Below, piece by piece: positions 29,117-39,030 of a DNA stretch of 64,000 nt (its first letter is position 1; each line of letters opens with the position of its first letter). Below the pieces are notes generated by a model. It saw only the letters and a list, made by a program, of their open reading frames with translations. It ran no database searches and was not told the DNA's origin. A program made the position numbers and the translations under genes. The DNA is from Pseudonocardia sp. CNS-004 (GTDB lineage: Bacteria; Actinomycetota; Actinomycetes; Mycobacteriales; Pseudonocardiaceae): NCBI GenBank assembly GCA_001942185.1, contig MKJV01000065.1, positions 85,551 to 149,550 of the forward strand, read 5' to 3'.

Positions 29117-29967
29117 TCAGCTGTAGGAGTGCTCCTCCGACGGGTAGCGGCCGGTCGTCACGTCCGTGCTGAAGCGGCGTGCCGCGTCCAGCAGGACCGT
29201 GCCGACGTCCGCGTACTGCTTCACGAACCGGGGTTTGCGGCCCCGGTTCATGCCGGCCATGTCGGACCACACGAGCACCTGCGCGTCGCAGTCGGGGCCG
29301 GCGCCGATCCCGATCGTGGGGATGTCCAGCTCGGCGGTGACGCGTTTCGCCACGTCGGCGGGTACCATCTCCAGTACCACCGCGAACGCGCCCGCCGCCT
29401 GCAGCGCCTGGGCGTCCTCGATCATCCGGTCGGCGGCCGCGCCGCGTCCCTGCACGCGGTAGCCACCGAGGGCGTGCTCGCTCTGCGGGGTGAAGCCCAG
29501 GTGGGCCATCACCGGGATGCCCGCACCGACGAGGCGTCGACCTGCGGCACGAACCGGGCCCCGCCCTCCAGTTTCACGGCGTGCGCGCCGCCCTCCTTCA
29601 TGAAGCGGAAGGCGGTGGTGAGGGCCTGCTCGGGGCCGGTCTGGTAGCTGCCGAAGGGGAGGTCGGCCACGACGAGTGCGCGGTGCGCTCCCCGCGTGAC
29701 GGCTTTGACCAGCGGCAACAGCTCGTCGACCGTCACCGGCAGCGTGTTGTCGTACCCGTAGACGTTGTTGGCGGCGGAGTCGCCGACGAGCAGCACCGGG
29801 ATGCCGGCCTCGTCGAAGATCTCCGCGGTGTAGGCGTCGTACGCGGTGAGCATCGCCCAGCGCTCGCCGCGCTCCTTGAGCGCGTGCAGGTGCGGGATGC
29901 GGGTCCGCTTCGGCCGTTCGGACGTGCGGTAGGGCGCTTCATCCTCGGACATCGCCTTTTCAGACAT
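29117..29967 (-). CDS. panB: Ketopantoate hydroxymethyltransferase (one-base break near 29533)
   Basis: PanB, about 283 residues, makes ketopantoate from 2-oxoisovalerate with methylene-tetrahydrofolate in pantothenate/CoA synthesis. Motifs are [54 protein letters not shown] and, after the break, [20 protein letters not shown] and [20 protein letters not shown]. One base in a C/G run near 29533 is missing ([11 protein letters not shown]). The ATG at 29967 has GGGAGGA upstream. It is divergent from the secreted hydrolase gene, as panB is from Rv2224c in Mycobacterium tuberculosis. Confidence 0.93.
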
Positions 29968-30120
29968 CGCTGTCCGTCCTCCCTCGAGGCCCGATCGGGT
30001 CCCCGGGTCGTCAGGTGCTGACCGGAGAAGCGTGACACCGCCGTCGCGGGGCGGGCGCGTGCTGGGACGAGGTTCACACGGCCGTGCACGGAGAGCGCGA
30101 CTCTGGCGTGTTCACGGCGC

Positions 30121-30157
30121 GACTCGCGGGAGGGGTGGCCCCACCCTCCCGCGAGTC
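30121..30157. repeat. GACTCGCGGG hairpin repeat, copy 2
   Basis: GACTCGCGGGAGGGGTGG pairs with CCACCCTCCCGCGAGTC, with a one-base bulge. It is followed by GGGGTCTGGGTGC and another GAGTCGCGGTCT, as in the other copies. This copy lies in the 280-base divergent gap between panB and the secreted hydrolase gene, so it cannot serve as a simple terminator there. Confidence 0.65.
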
Positions 30158-30246
30158 GGGGTCTGGGTGCGGCCGAGTCGCGGTCTCGTCCGGGTGGCAC
30201 CCCGACGCTCCAGCCCGGTTCACCGGGTCGGAACCGGCTCGCTGGC

Positions 30247-31839
30247 ATGCTGGGCGCCGTGCTCGACCCGATCCGCTCCGTTGTCATCGCTGCCTGCTGC
30301 GCCGTGCTCGTGCTGGCCGGGTGCAGCCGGCCAGCTGAGCCGGAGCCGGATCCGCAGCCACCGGCGCCGGTCGCCGATCTCGCACCCTTCTACGCCCAGC
30401 AGCTGAGCTGGGGTCGGTGCGTGGACTACGCGACGACCGCTCCGGATCGCGACGCGTTCGGTGAGGAGGGGCTGGAGTGCGCGCGGCTCGAGGTCCCGCT
30501 CGACTACGCCGCGCCCGCCGGCCGCACCGCCCAGGTCGGTGTGCTGCGCCACCGCGCGGGCGGCGACCGGATGGGGTCCCTGCTGGTGAACCCGGGCGGG
30601 CCGGGTGCGTCGGGGATGAGCCAGGCCGCGTCGATGGCGAGCCGGTTGGGGGAGAGCCCGCTGGGTGAGCGTTTCGACCTCGTGGGGTTCGACCCGCGGG
30701 GTGTCGGCGCGAGCACACCCACGATCGACTGCCTGAACGACGCGGAATGGGAGGTCGAGCGCGCCGACCTGGACATCGATCCGTCCCCCGAGGGCGTGGC
30801 GCAGACCGAGGCGGAGAACCAGCTGTACGCGCAGCGGTGCGCCGAGCGTTCCGGTGGTGCCGACGTGCTGGCGAACGTCGGCACCCGTGACGTGGTGCGT
30901 GACCTGGACATCCTGCGCCAGGCGCTGGGCGACGAGAAGCTGAACTACCTCGGCTACTCCTACGGCACGCGCATCGGTTCGGCGTACGCGGAGGCGTTCC
31001 CGCAGAACGTGCGGGCGCTCGTGCTGGACGGTGCGCTCGACCCGGAGCAGACCACCGTGGAGCGCACGGTCGACCAGAGCGCAGGCTTCCAGCAGGCCTT
31101 CGACGCCTACGCGGAGGACTGCGCGCAGCAGCCGGACTGCCCGCTGGGCACCGACCCGGCGCAGGCCACCGCGAACTTCCAGGCGCTCACCCGGCCGCTG
31201 ATCGACCGGCCGGTGCCGGGCGCGCGGGACCGCGCGCTGTCCTACCCCGACGCCGTGACGGGCACGATCTTCGCGCTGTACCGGTCGGACTACTGGCCGC
31301 TGATCTCGCGTGGGCTGTCGGCCCTGGCCGCGGGTGACGGCTCGATCCTGTTGTGGCTGGCCGACCAGTACAACGGCCGCGGGCAGGACGGGAAGTACGG
31401 CAACGACATCGAGGCGTTCACCGTCATCAGCTGTGTCGACGAGGAGCGGATCACCGACCGGGCCGAGCAGGGCGAGCTGGTCCGCCGGTCCAACGAGGCT
31501 GCGCCGTTCCGTGACGACGGCCGCGGGGTCGTCGCCGCGCTCGACCCGTGCGCGTTCTGGCCGTCGCCGCCCACGAGCGAGCCGCACGTGCCGCAGGTGC
31601 AGGGCCTGCCGCCGACGCTCACGATCTCGGTCACCGGCGATCCGGCCACGCCCTACCAGGCGGGGGTGGACCTGGCGAAGGCACTGGGCGGGAGCCTGCT
31701 CACCGTGGAGGGGGAGCAGCACACGGTGGCGCTGCAGGGCAACACCTGCGTCGACGACGTGGTGGCCGCGTACCTGGTGGATCTCGCGCTGCCCGCCGAC
31801 GGCGCGCGGTGCAGCCTGGCCCCGACCGCGGGAGGGTGA
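30247..31839 (+). CDS. Secreted lipoprotein alpha/beta hydrolase, tripeptidyl-aminopeptidase type
   Basis: Exported serine hydrolase of 530 residues. The N-terminal signal ends in a lipobox (VLVLAGC, Cys near residue 26), so the enzyme should be anchored to the outer face of the membrane. The hydrolase core has the oxyanion loop LLVNPGGPGASG, FDPRGVGAS, the nucleophile elbow GYSYG and the TAP-like C-terminal domain with the Asp in TGDPATPY and the His in GEQHTVA. It belongs with SlpD/SlpE proteases and Rv2224c-type esterases. Its place between panB and glnA2 matches the mycobacterial order. A hairpin terminator follows. Confidence 0.88.
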   Translation: MLGAVLDPIRSVVIAACCAVLVLAGCSRPAEPEPDPQPPAPVADLAPFYAQQLSWGRCVDYATTAPDRDAFGEEGLECARLEVPLDYAAPAGRTAQVGVLRHRAGGDRMGSLLVNPGGPGASGMSQAASMASRLGESPLGERFDLVGFDPRGVGASTPTIDCLNDAEWEVERADLDIDPSPEGVAQTEAENQLYAQRCAERSGGADVLANVGTRDVVRDLDILRQALGDEKLNYLGYSYGTRIGSAYAEAFPQNVRALVLDGALDPEQTTVERTVDQSAGFQQAFDAYAEDCAQQPDCPLGTDPAQATANFQALTRPLIDRPVPGARDRALSYPDAVTGTIFALYRSDYWPLISRGLSALAAGDGSILLWLADQYNGRGQDGKYGNDIEAFTVISCVDEERITDRAEQGELVRRSNEAAPFRDDGRGVVAALDPCAFWPSPPTSEPHVPQVQGLPPTLTISVTGDPATPYQAGVDLAKALGGSLLTVEGEQHTVALQGNTCVDDVVAAYLVDLALPADGARCSLAPTAGG

Positions 31840-31913
31840 CGCGGGTAACACCACCGAGATCGGTGACGACGAAGGGGCAGGGCCGGCGAGCATGAGGGGT
31901 GGCCGGGCCAGGC

Positions 31914-31950
31914 GGCGCCCGTCCGGGCACGGACGGGCGCCGTCGCCTTT
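31914..31950 (+). terminator. Hairpin terminator before glnA2
   Basis: A perfect 11-base stem GGCGCCCGTCC (31914-31924) / GGACGGGCGCC (31931-31941), followed by GTCGCCTTT. It separates the hydrolase from glnA2. The remaining 80 bases up to the glnA2 start hold its promoter but show no clear boxes. Confidence 0.7.
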
Positions 31951-32030
31951 CACCGGGACGTGGCCGATGTCGCACCACCTGAGCAGCGACGAAACATGTT
32001 CGTAACGCGGCGTTCCTAGGCTCGGCGCTC

Positions 32031-33374
32031 ATGGACCGCCAGCAGGAGTTCGTGCTCCGCACGCTCGAGGAACGCGACATCCGGTTCGTCCGGCTCTGGT
32101 TCACCGACGTGCTCGGCTACCTCAAGTCGGTGGCGGTGGCGCCCGCCGAGTTGGAGGGTGCGTTCGCCGAGGGGATCGGCTTCGACGGGTCCGCGATCGA
32201 GGGCTTCGCGCGCGTGTACGAGTCGGACATGGTCGCCCGCCCCGACCCCTCGACCTTCCAGGTACTGCCCTGGGAGACCTCACCGGGCGAGCACTACTCG
32301 GCCCGCATGTTCTGCGACATCGCGATGCCCGACGGCTCGCCGTCGTGGGCCGATCCGCGGCACGTGCTGCGGCGCGCGCTGTCGAGGGCAGGCGAGGCCG
32401 GCTTCACCTGCTACGTCCACCCGGAGATCGAGTTCTACCTGCTGCGCGACCTGCCGTCGGACGGCTCGCGGCCCGAGCCCGCCGACTCCGGCGGCTACTT
32501 CGACCAGTCCAGCCACGACGTGGCCCCGCACTTCCGCCGCAACGCCATCGAGACGCTCGAGTCGATGGGCATCTCGGTGGAGTTCAGCCACCACGAGGGC
32601 GGGCCCGGCCAGCAGGAGATCGACCTGCGCTACGCCGACGCGCTGACGATGGCCGACAACATCATGACCTTCCGGTACGTCGTGAAGGAGGTCGCGCTGA
32701 TGCAGGGTGTGCGGGCCTCGTTCATGCCGAAGCCGTTCTCCGAGCACCCCGGCTCGGCGATGCACACGCACTTCTCGCTGTTCGAGGGCGACCGCAACGC
32801 CTTCCACGACCCCGACGACCCGTACGAGCTCTCCGAGACGGGCAAGGCGTTCGTCGCGGGCGTGCTGCGGCACGCACGGGAGATCAGCGCCGTCACGAAC
32901 CAGTGGGTCAACTCCTACAAGCGGCTGATCACCGGCGGCGAGGCGCCGACCGCCGTGTCCTGGGGGCACGCCAACCGGTCGGCGCTGGTGCGGGTGCCGA
33001 TGTACTCGCCGGGCAAGGCGTCCACCCGGCGGGTGGAGATCCGCACGATCGACAGCGCGTGCAACCCCTACCTCGCCTTCGCCGTGATCCTCGGCGCCGG
33101 TCTCACCGGCGTGCAGAAGGGCTACGAACTGCCCCCGGCCACCGAGGACGACGTCTGGTCGCTCACCGAGACCGAGCGCCGCGCCCTCGGCTACGAGGCG
33201 CTGCCGCAGAACCTCACCGAGGCACTGGGGGCGATGGAGCACTCGGAGCTGGTGGCCGAGGTCCTCGGGGAGCACGTCTTCGACTTCTTCCTGCGCAACA
33301 AGCGCAGCGAGTGGGACGGCTACCGCCGCCAGGTGACCCCCTACGAGCTGGCGACGTACCTGCCGGTGCTCTGA
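32031..33374 (+). CDS. glnA2: Type I glutamine synthetase, GlnA2-like
   Basis: Glutamine synthetase of 447 residues, nearly colinear with mycobacterial GlnA2 (start MDRQQEFVLRTLEERDIRFV). It has the Mg/ATP-site motifs GFDGSAIEGFARV, HPEIEFYLL, EFSHHEGGPGQQEIDLRYAD, NQWVNSYKRL and RVEIRTIDSACNPYL. At the place where the adenylylated beta-type enzymes have a Tyr-bearing loop it reads VWSLTETERRALGY, as in the alpha-type subfamily, which is not thought to be adenylylated. It makes glutamine from glutamate and ammonia in the cytoplasm. In mycobacteria glnE follows directly; here glnE lies 20 kb away. Confidence 0.93.
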   Translation: MDRQQEFVLRTLEERDIRFVRLWFTDVLGYLKSVAVAPAELEGAFAEGIGFDGSAIEGFARVYESDMVARPDPSTFQVLPWETSPGEHYSARMFCDIAMPDGSPSWADPRHVLRRALSRAGEAGFTCYVHPEIEFYLLRDLPSDGSRPEPADSGGYFDQSSHDVAPHFRRNAIETLESMGISVEFSHHEGGPGQQEIDLRYADALTMADNIMTFRYVVKEVALMQGVRASFMPKPFSEHPGSAMHTHFSLFEGDRNAFHDPDDPYELSETGKAFVAGVLRHAREISAVTNQWVNSYKRLITGGEAPTAVSWGHANRSALVRVPMYSPGKASTRRVEIRTIDSACNPYLAFAVILGAGLTGVQKGYELPPATEDDVWSLTETERRALGYEALPQNLTEALGAMEHSELVAEVLGEHVFDFFLRNKRSEWDGYRRQVTPYELATYLPVL

Positions 33375-33445
33375 GCCGGTTTCCTGCAACGGCGCGGCGG
33401 GAAAGTGGCTTTGCTGCAGCCGGGGTCACGCGAGATCGTCGCGAC

Positions 33446-34279
33446 ATGGAGATCGTGCTGCACGACGACGTCGGTGAGTTCGCCGCACTGGCCGGACCGC
33501 TCCTGCAGGCCGACCCGCTGCGCCACACCATGGCGCTCACCGTGCTCGACGCGGTCCACCGGGGCGGTGAGCCGAGCGCGGTGTTGCTCACCGTGCAGGA
33601 AGCGGGTGAGGTGGCGGGGGCGGCGTTGCGGTCGCCGGGCCGGGCGACCCTCGTCTCGGCCGTGCCCGCGCGACAGGCCGCGGTCGTCGAACGGGTGCTG
33701 GCCGAGGCGGACCCCGTCGCGGACGGGGCGCACGGGCCCGTCGCCGAGGCCGAGGCGTTCGCCGCCGCGCGGGTCGCGCGCACCGGTTGCCGGGTGGAGC
33801 CGGCGATGCGGACGCGGCTGTTCGCCCTCGACGTGCTCGTGCCTCCGGGCGCGGTGCCCGGTCAGGCCCGCCGCGCGGACGAGCGCGACGTCGCGCTGCT
33901 CGGGGCGTGGCGTCGGGCGTTCGGCGCGGAGGCCGGGCACGACAAGGAGCATGACCCGGAGGGCCTGGTCGCCCGCTCCCTGCGGCTGGGGGCGGGCGAG
34001 ATCCTCTGGGAGGTCGACGGGACGCCGGTCGCGCAGGCCTGCGCGAAGCCGGTGATCGCCCGCACGTCCCGGATCGGGCCGGTCTACACCCCGCCGCAGC
34101 ACCGGGGACACGGCTACGCGGCGGCCGTGACGGCAGCGGCGTCGCAGTGGGCGCTCGATGCCGGCGCCGAGCGGGTGGTGCTCTTCACCGACCTGGCCAA
34201 TCCCACGACCAACCGGCTGTACCCCCGCATCGGCTACCGCCCCGTGCACGACGCGGTGGAGCTGCGCTTCAGTGCGTGA
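33446..34279 (+). CDS. GNAT-family N-acetyltransferase
   Basis: Two-part GNAT protein of 277 residues. The N-terminal half is a degenerate GNAT-like domain (PLRHTMALTVLDAVHRGG, TLVSAVPARQ); the C-terminal half has the acetyl-CoA pyrophosphate loop in YTPPQHRGHGYAAAVTAAAS and the family ending LYPRIGYRPVHDAVELRF. The substrate is unknown. It is the first gene downstream of glnA2 and starts the block that separates glnA2 from glnE. It converges on the arabinofuranosidase gene. Confidence 0.82.
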   Translation: MEIVLHDDVGEFAALAGPLLQADPLRHTMALTVLDAVHRGGEPSAVLLTVQEAGEVAGAALRSPGRATLVSAVPARQAAVVERVLAEADPVADGAHGPVAEAEAFAAARVARTGCRVEPAMRTRLFALDVLVPPGAVPGQARRADERDVALLGAWRRAFGAEAGHDKEHDPEGLVARSLRLGAGEILWEVDGTPVAQACAKPVIARTSRIGPVYTPPQHRGHGYAAAVTAAASQWALDAGAERVVLFTDLANPTTNRLYPRIGYRPVHDAVELRFSA

Positions 34280-34289
34280 CGGCCTCCGA

Positions 34290-34344
34290 GTTCAGGAAGG
34301 CCACGTTGCTGTACTCCAGGTTCAGGAACGTGGCGTTCCTGAAC
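34290..34344. terminator. Bidirectional hairpin between GNAT and GH51 genes
   Basis: GTTCAGGAAGGCCACGTT (34290-34307) pairs with AACGTGGCGTTCCTGAAC (34327-34344), 17 of 18 matching. The right arm contains the stop codon of the minus-strand arabinofuranosidase. The arm resembles that at 56545-56565 (GTGGC.TT.CTGA), so it may be a mobile-type palindrome serving as terminator. Confidence 0.65.
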
Positions 34345-35941
34345 CTCCGGGGAAGTCGTAGGCCAGCAGCGTGATCGAGTGCGCCGGGAAGGTGTGGGTC
34401 CCGTCGGCCGCATCGACCCGCTGCGGGGCGCCCAGCGTCACGGCGTCCGGTTCGCCGATCGTGTTCGCTGAGAACAGGTCGCTCGCGTCGGCGCCGATCG
34501 TGCGTGCGGTGGCCGTGGCGGGCAGCGGGCCGCCGTCGAGGTCGAGCCGCGCGCTGATCGCCTCCGTGGCCGACCGGTTGATCACAGCGACGTGCACCGT
34601 ACGGCCGTCGGCGCTGCGGGTCGGCGAGACGTCGAGCAGGTTCACCGCCGCGGGCACGGTGCGGAAGGAGCCGTCGGGGCGGCGGTCGTCACCCAGGCGC
34701 AGCGCGGTGGTGCGGGCGGGGCCGTGCACGGTGGCGGTGAGCGGCACCGGCCCGGTGTGGTTCTGGTAGAGGTCCCAGACGTGGTAGGTCGCGGCCTTGA
34801 CCAGCCCGTCGGGTCGTACCGCGAGCAGTCCGTTGGCGTTGACCAGGTTGACGGTGTTGGCCATCCGCACCGGCACCGGGAGCTGCGAGGCGCGGTGCAT
34901 CGCGTGGAAGACGCCCGCGTAGTAGAGCGCGTCGGCGAGGGTGCGCGGGCTGTAGCGGTTGACGCGCAGCTGCGGGGAGTCGCCGGTGAGCTCGCGCGGC
35001 GCGACGCCGCCGTCGGCGCCCGGTTGCGGCTCGGGCCACGTGGCCGGCTCGACGTGCCGGATGTTCCACTCGTCCATGGCGATCGAGAGCGGGCGGTCGT
35101 GCACGTGGGCCCGGCGGATCGTCTCGGCCTGCTCGTGGATCGCCCGCTCGACGTAGAGCGACTGCGCCACGACGGCGTCGAACTCGGCCTCGCTGGGGTC
35201 GGTGAGGTGGCGGCTGGCGCCGTAGAGGTGCAGCGAGACGTGGTCGATGCGGTCGCCGAGGCCGGCGACCACCGGCTCGGTCCAGTCGTCGCGCTCGCTC
35301 CCGACCGCGACGAAGGACAGACCGGGGTCGACGAGGTCCATGAACCTCGCGTGCTCGCGGGCCGCGGCGACGTACTCCGCCACCGGCCGGTACCCCATCT
35401 GCCACGGCCCGTAGACCTCGTTGCCCAGGCCCCAGATCCGCACGCCGTACGGGTCGGGGTGGCCGTCCGTGGCGCGCTGCCGGGCCAGCGTGGTGTCACC
35501 CGCGTAGTTCGTGTACTCCACCCACCGCACGGCGTCGTCGACGTTGCGCGCGTGGTGGGCGAGGTAGGGCGTCGTGCCGACGGCCTCGCACCAGGCGAGG
35601 AACTCCGGGGTGCCGAACCGGTTGGTCTCCTCGGAGCCCCAGGCGAGCTCCAACCGCCGGGGGCGCTCGTCGCGGGGGCCGATGCCGTCCTGCCACCAGT
35701 AGGGCGAGGTGAAGTTGCCGCCCGGCCAGCGCACGACGGGCAGGCGGAGCACGCGGCAGGCCTCGAGCACGTCGGCGCGGCAGCCGGCGAGCGGGCCGTC
35801 GGGGATCGAGAGCGGCGAGCCCTCGTCGAGGACGCCGCCCTCGATGTTGCCGAAGAACGCCGACTCGAGGAAGTGGCCGTAGATCCGCTCGTCGATCGGT
35901 GCGGCGCCGGGGAGCGTCGAGATGGCGATACGGGCTGTCAT
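34322..35941 (-). CDS. GH51 alpha-L-arabinofuranosidase
   Basis: Glycoside hydrolase of 539 residues releasing terminal L-arabinofuranose. Visible are ERIYGHFLESAFFGNIEGG at the start, VRWPGGNFTSPYWW, the acid/base Glu in IWGLGNEVYGPWQMG, the nucleophile Glu in AMDEWNIR and the C-terminal beta-sandwich (VHVAVINRSATEAISARLDL). No signal peptide is present, so it acts on imported oligosaccharides. It closes an operon with two ABC permeases, a binding protein, a sulfatase and a ROK regulator on the same strand, pointing to use of a sulfated arabinose-containing glycan. The last eight residues run into the terminator palindrome. Confidence 0.9.
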   Translation of the reverse strand: MTARIAISTLPGAAPIDERIYGHFLESAFFGNIEGGVLDEGSPLSIPDGPLAGCRADVLEACRVLRLPVVRWPGGNFTSPYWWQDGIGPRDERPRRLELAWGSEETNRFGTPEFLAWCEAVGTTPYLAHHARNVDDAVRWVEYTNYAGDTTLARQRATDGHPDPYGVRIWGLGNEVYGPWQMGYRPVAEYVAAAREHARFMDLVDPGLSFVAVGSERDDWTEPVVAGLGDRIDHVSLHLYGASRHLTDPSEAEFDAVVAQSLYVERAIHEQAETIRRAHVHDRPLSIAMDEWNIRHVEPATWPEPQPGADGGVAPRELTGDSPQLRVNRYSPRTLADALYYAGVFHAMHRASQLPVPVRMANTVNLVNANGLLAVRPDGLVKAATYHVWDLYQNHTGPVPLTATVHGPARTTALRLGDDRRPDGSFRTVPAAVNLLDVSPTRSADGRTVHVAVINRSATEAISARLDLDGGPLPATATARTIGADASDLFSANTIGEPDAVTLGAPQRVDAADGTHTFPAHSITLLAYDFPGGSGTPRS

Positions 35942-35953
35942 CAGTTCCCTTCT

Positions 35954-36778
35954 CTAACCTTTGACGCCGCCCTGGGAGACGCCCTCGATGATGTAGCGCT
36001 GGGCGAGGACGTAGACGGCGAGGACGGGCACGCTGGCGATCACGCCACCGGCCATGAGCAGGTCGAACCGGGTGGTGTTCTCGTTCTGCAGCTGGGCGAG
36101 CCCGGCGGGGAGCGTGAGCATGTCGGTGCTGAACAGGACGAACACCGGCCAGAGGAAGTCGTTCCAGCTGGTGAGGAACGCGAGCACGGCGAGGGTGGCG
36201 ATCGCGGGCCGGGCCAGCGGCACCATGATCCGCCAGAACACGCCCCACTGGTTGCAGCCGTCGACGATCGCGGCCTCCTCGAGGGAGCCGTGGATGCCGA
36301 GGAAGAACTGGCGCAGGAAGAACACCCCGAACGCCCCGGCAGCCGACGGCACCACGAGCGAGGCGTAGCTGTTGAGCCAGCCCAGCTCGTTGACGATCAG
36401 GAAGTGCGGGATCAGGAAGATGATCCCGGGCACGAACATCGTGGCGATGACCAGCACGAACAGCGTGCGCTTGAACCGGAACTCCATGCGGGCGAGCGCG
36501 TAGGCGGCGGTGGTCGCGAGCACCACGACGAGCGCGCTGTGCAGCACGGCGGTGAGCAGGCTGTTGCCCAGCCAGCGCAGCACCGGGATCTGCGGGTCGG
36601 TGAGGATCTCGCGGTACGCCGAGAGCGTCGGCGCCTCCGGGAGGAGGGAGAACGTCAGCGCGTTCGCCTCCTGGGGCGACTTGAACGACGTCGAGAGCAT
36701 GAACACCAGCGGCAGCGCGATCACCGCGGTGAGCAGGAGGAGGGTGGTCGCGAGCGCCACCCGTGGTCGCCTGGTCAT
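35954..36778 (-). CDS. Carbohydrate ABC transporter permease (MalG type)
   Basis: CUT1-family permease of 274 residues with six membrane segments. It starts with a single basic stretch and hydrophobic helix, and the EAA loop contacting the ATPase reads SLEEAAIVDGCNQWGVFWRI. The ATG at 36778 directly abuts the stop codon of the other permease. With that permease and the binding protein it forms an importer. No ATPase gene is in the locus, so a shared MsiK-type ATPase is likely. Confidence 0.92.
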   Translation of the reverse strand: MTRRPRVALATTLLLLTAVIALPLVFMLSTSFKSPQEANALTFSLLPEAPTLSAYREILTDPQIPVLRWLGNSLLTAVLHSALVVVLATTAAYALARMEFRFKRTLFVLVIATMFVPGIIFLIPHFLIVNELGWLNSYASLVVPSAAGAFGVFFLRQFFLGIHGSLEEAAIVDGCNQWGVFWRIMVPLARPAIATLAVLAFLTSWNDFLWPVFVLFSTDMLTLPAGLAQLQNENTTRFDLLMAGGVIASVPVLAVYVLAQRYIIEGVSQGGVKG

Positions 36779-37717
36779 CTACTCGTTCCCCCCGACCTTG
36801 CGGAACAGCAGGTACACGAGCGCGCTCACGCCCATCAGAGCCGCGGCGAGGATCATGCTCATCGCCGACGCCGAGCCGATGTCGAAGCCCGCGATGCCGG
36901 TGTCCGCGATGAACCCGATCGCGGTGCGGGTGCTGGTACCCGGCTGCTCCCGCGTGATCAGCGCCGACTGGCCGTACATGTTCGCCGAGGCGATGATCGT
37001 GATCATCACGACGAACTGCAGCACCCGCTTCACCCCGGGCACGGTTACCGCCCACAGCCGCTGCCACGGCCCGGCCCCGTCGACCTTCGCGGCGTCGTAG
37101 AGCTCGGCGGGCACGTCCCCGAGCGCGGCGAGGTAGATGACGGTGTTGAAGCCGAGCGTCCACCACACGGTGGCCACCACGAGGCCCACCCACCCGGCGG
37201 GCAGCGAGGTGGTCCAGGCGACGTCGATCCCGAGCAACTGGTTGACCGGCCCGAGCTGCCGGTCCAGCAGGTAGTTCCACAGCAGCCCGACCACGGCGAC
37301 GCCCAGCACGTAGGGCGCGAAGAAGACGGCCCGGAAGAACGTGCGGCCCGGGAACCTCCGGTTCAGCAGGAGCGCGAGCGCGAACGGGAGCACCACGAGC
37401 AGCGGGGCGCTCGCGACGGTGAAGATCGCGGTGACCCGCATGCCCTTCCAGAACTCCACCGACAGCACGCTCTCGCCGGTGAACAGGTCCGCGTAGTTCT
37501 CGACGCCGATGAACGGCTGGTGGGGAAGGCCGAGGCTCCACCGGTGCAGGCTCGCCCACAGCCCGAGCCCGATCGGGACCACGACGAACACCGCGAAGAG
37601 CAGGAAGAACGGGGCGAGGAAGGCGTAGGGCGTCCACGGCCGGCCGCGCAGCGTCCACGCCGGGCGGGCGGCGGGGCGGACGTCGGACCGCGGCACTGCG
37701 ATCGAGGTGGTGGTCAT
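36779..37717 (-). CDS. Carbohydrate ABC transporter permease (MalF type)
   Basis: CUT1-family permease of about 312 residues. The N-terminal cytoplasmic part (to about residue 45) precedes the first helix (FLAPFFLLFAVFVVVPIGLG); the extracytoplasmic loop contains LPHQPFIGVENYADLFTG; the EAA loop reads DVPAELYDAAKVDGAGPWQRL. ATG 37717 with GAGGA upstream is chosen over an in-frame start 30 codons earlier, which overlaps the binding-protein gene. The operon order is binding protein, this permease, second permease, GH51. Confidence 0.92.
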   Translation of the reverse strand: MTTTSIAVPRSDVRPAARPAWTLRGRPWTPYAFLAPFFLLFAVFVVVPIGLGLWASLHRWSLGLPHQPFIGVENYADLFTGESVLSVEFWKGMRVTAIFTVASAPLLVVLPFALALLLNRRFPGRTFFRAVFFAPYVLGVAVVGLLWNYLLDRQLGPVNQLLGIDVAWTTSLPAGWVGLVVATVWWTLGFNTVIYLAALGDVPAELYDAAKVDGAGPWQRLWAVTVPGVKRVLQFVVMITIIASANMYGQSALITREQPGTSTRTAIGFIADTGIAGFDIGSASAMSMILAAALMGVSALVYLLFRKVGGNE

Positions 37718-37736
37718 GTCGTCCTCGGGGATGGGG

Positions 37737-39030
37737 TCAGGAGGCGTAGAGCTGGCGGAACTCGTCGAGCTGGCGTTGTGCGGTGTCCTGGGCGAACGTG
37801 AGCGCATCGGCGGGGGTGGCGCTGCCGAGCACCGCCTCGCTCACGGCGCGCTCGTATCCGTTGCGCGCGATGTCGCGCGAGGCGGGGACTGCGGGAGGAA
37901 GAAGAGGTTCGCGAACACCTCGTCGGTGGCCAGGACCGCCTGGCGGGATGCCCGGAACACATCCGTGTCGCGCGCGATCCCGCGGGCCGGGGTGTTGCCG
38001 GCCTCGACCCAGGTGGCCGAGTTGCGGCTGGTCCAGTCGAGGAACACCTGCGCGGCGTGCGCGGTGTCCGGGTCGGCCTGCGACTGCCGGGTGAGCACGA
38101 AGTTGTGCGAGTTGGCGACGCGCCGGGCCGCGGGCCCACCCGGGGCAGCGGCGCCAGCTCCCACACCAGGTCGGGCGCGGTCTTGCCCAGGTCGGGAATC
38201 GTGGCCGGCAGGTCGGTGAGGAACGCGGCGGAGCCGTTCTTGAGCGGGGCGCGTTCGTTGGACACGCCCTGCGGGCTGTACCCGCGTTCGACGATGCCGC
38301 GCATCCAGGTGAGCGCCTCCACCCCCGCGTCGGAGCCGAACGTCGCCCGGGTGCCGGTCTCGTCGTAGAGGCTCCCGCCGAACTGCCCGAGCACGCTCAC
38401 GAACAGCTGCCAGCGCTCGGGTCCGAGCCAGTACGGGTTCTGCACCCCGGACGCCTGCAGCGCGGCCATCGCGCCGTCGAGCGTGTCGCCGCGCAACGGT
38501 CCGGCGACCCCGGCCGCGGCGAAGGCCTCCGTGCTCCAGTACTGCGCGAGCGTGAAGACGTCGAGCGGCACGCCGTACCGGTGGCCCTGGTAGGTGCCCT
38601 GGTCCCACGCCGCGGGCACGAAGTCGGCCCGCCCCAGCTCGAGGCCGGCGACGAGCTCGTCGAGCCCCACGATCGTGCCGCGGATCGCGAACGTCGCGAG
38701 CTGGTCCAGGTGCATGATCGCGACGTCCGGGCCCTGCCCGGCACCGACCGCGGGGACGACCTTCGCGTACAGGTCGTCGGCGTCCAGCGAGGACATCTCG
38801 ACGGTGATCTGCGGGTGCGCCGCGTTGAAGGCGTCGACGATCTTCGCCATCGCCGGCCCGTCACCGCCGGTGAACGGGTTCCAGAACTGCAGCGCGCGGT
38901 GCGGGCCGTCGTACTCGCCGGGGAACGCGCGCGCAGGCACCCGCGGGGCGTCCGCGTCGACGGACGCCGAGCAGCCGGCAAGCGCCAACCCGGCGCCGAG
39001 GCCGAGGAACCCCCGCCTGCTGAGCCTCAC
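37737..39030 (-). CDS. Extracellular sugar-binding lipoprotein (two one-base breaks)
   Basis: ABC solute-binding protein of about 431 residues. It begins VRLSRRGFLGLGAGLALAGC, a twin-arginine-like leader with a lipobox Cys, so it should be exported folded and lipid-anchored. Family features are LQFWNPFTGGDGPAMAKIVDAFNAAHP, VGAGQGPDVAIMHLDQL and GVPLDVFTLAQYWSTEAF. Frames break near 38142 (PLP-GGPAARRVANSHNFVL) and 37893 (FFLP-AVPASRDIARNGYE); corrected, the protein ends QLDEFRQLYAS. The GTG start overlaps the sulfatase stop (GTGA). It probably captures the oligosaccharide handled by the sulfatase and GH51 enzyme. Confidence 0.87.

Noticed and set aside
34592..37801. A 1,069-codon open frame on the plus strand
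   Set aside because: It lies antisense to the arabinofuranosidase and ABC permease genes, which have clear motifs. Its product is His/Arg/Glu/Val-rich shadow sequence typical of high-GC DNA.
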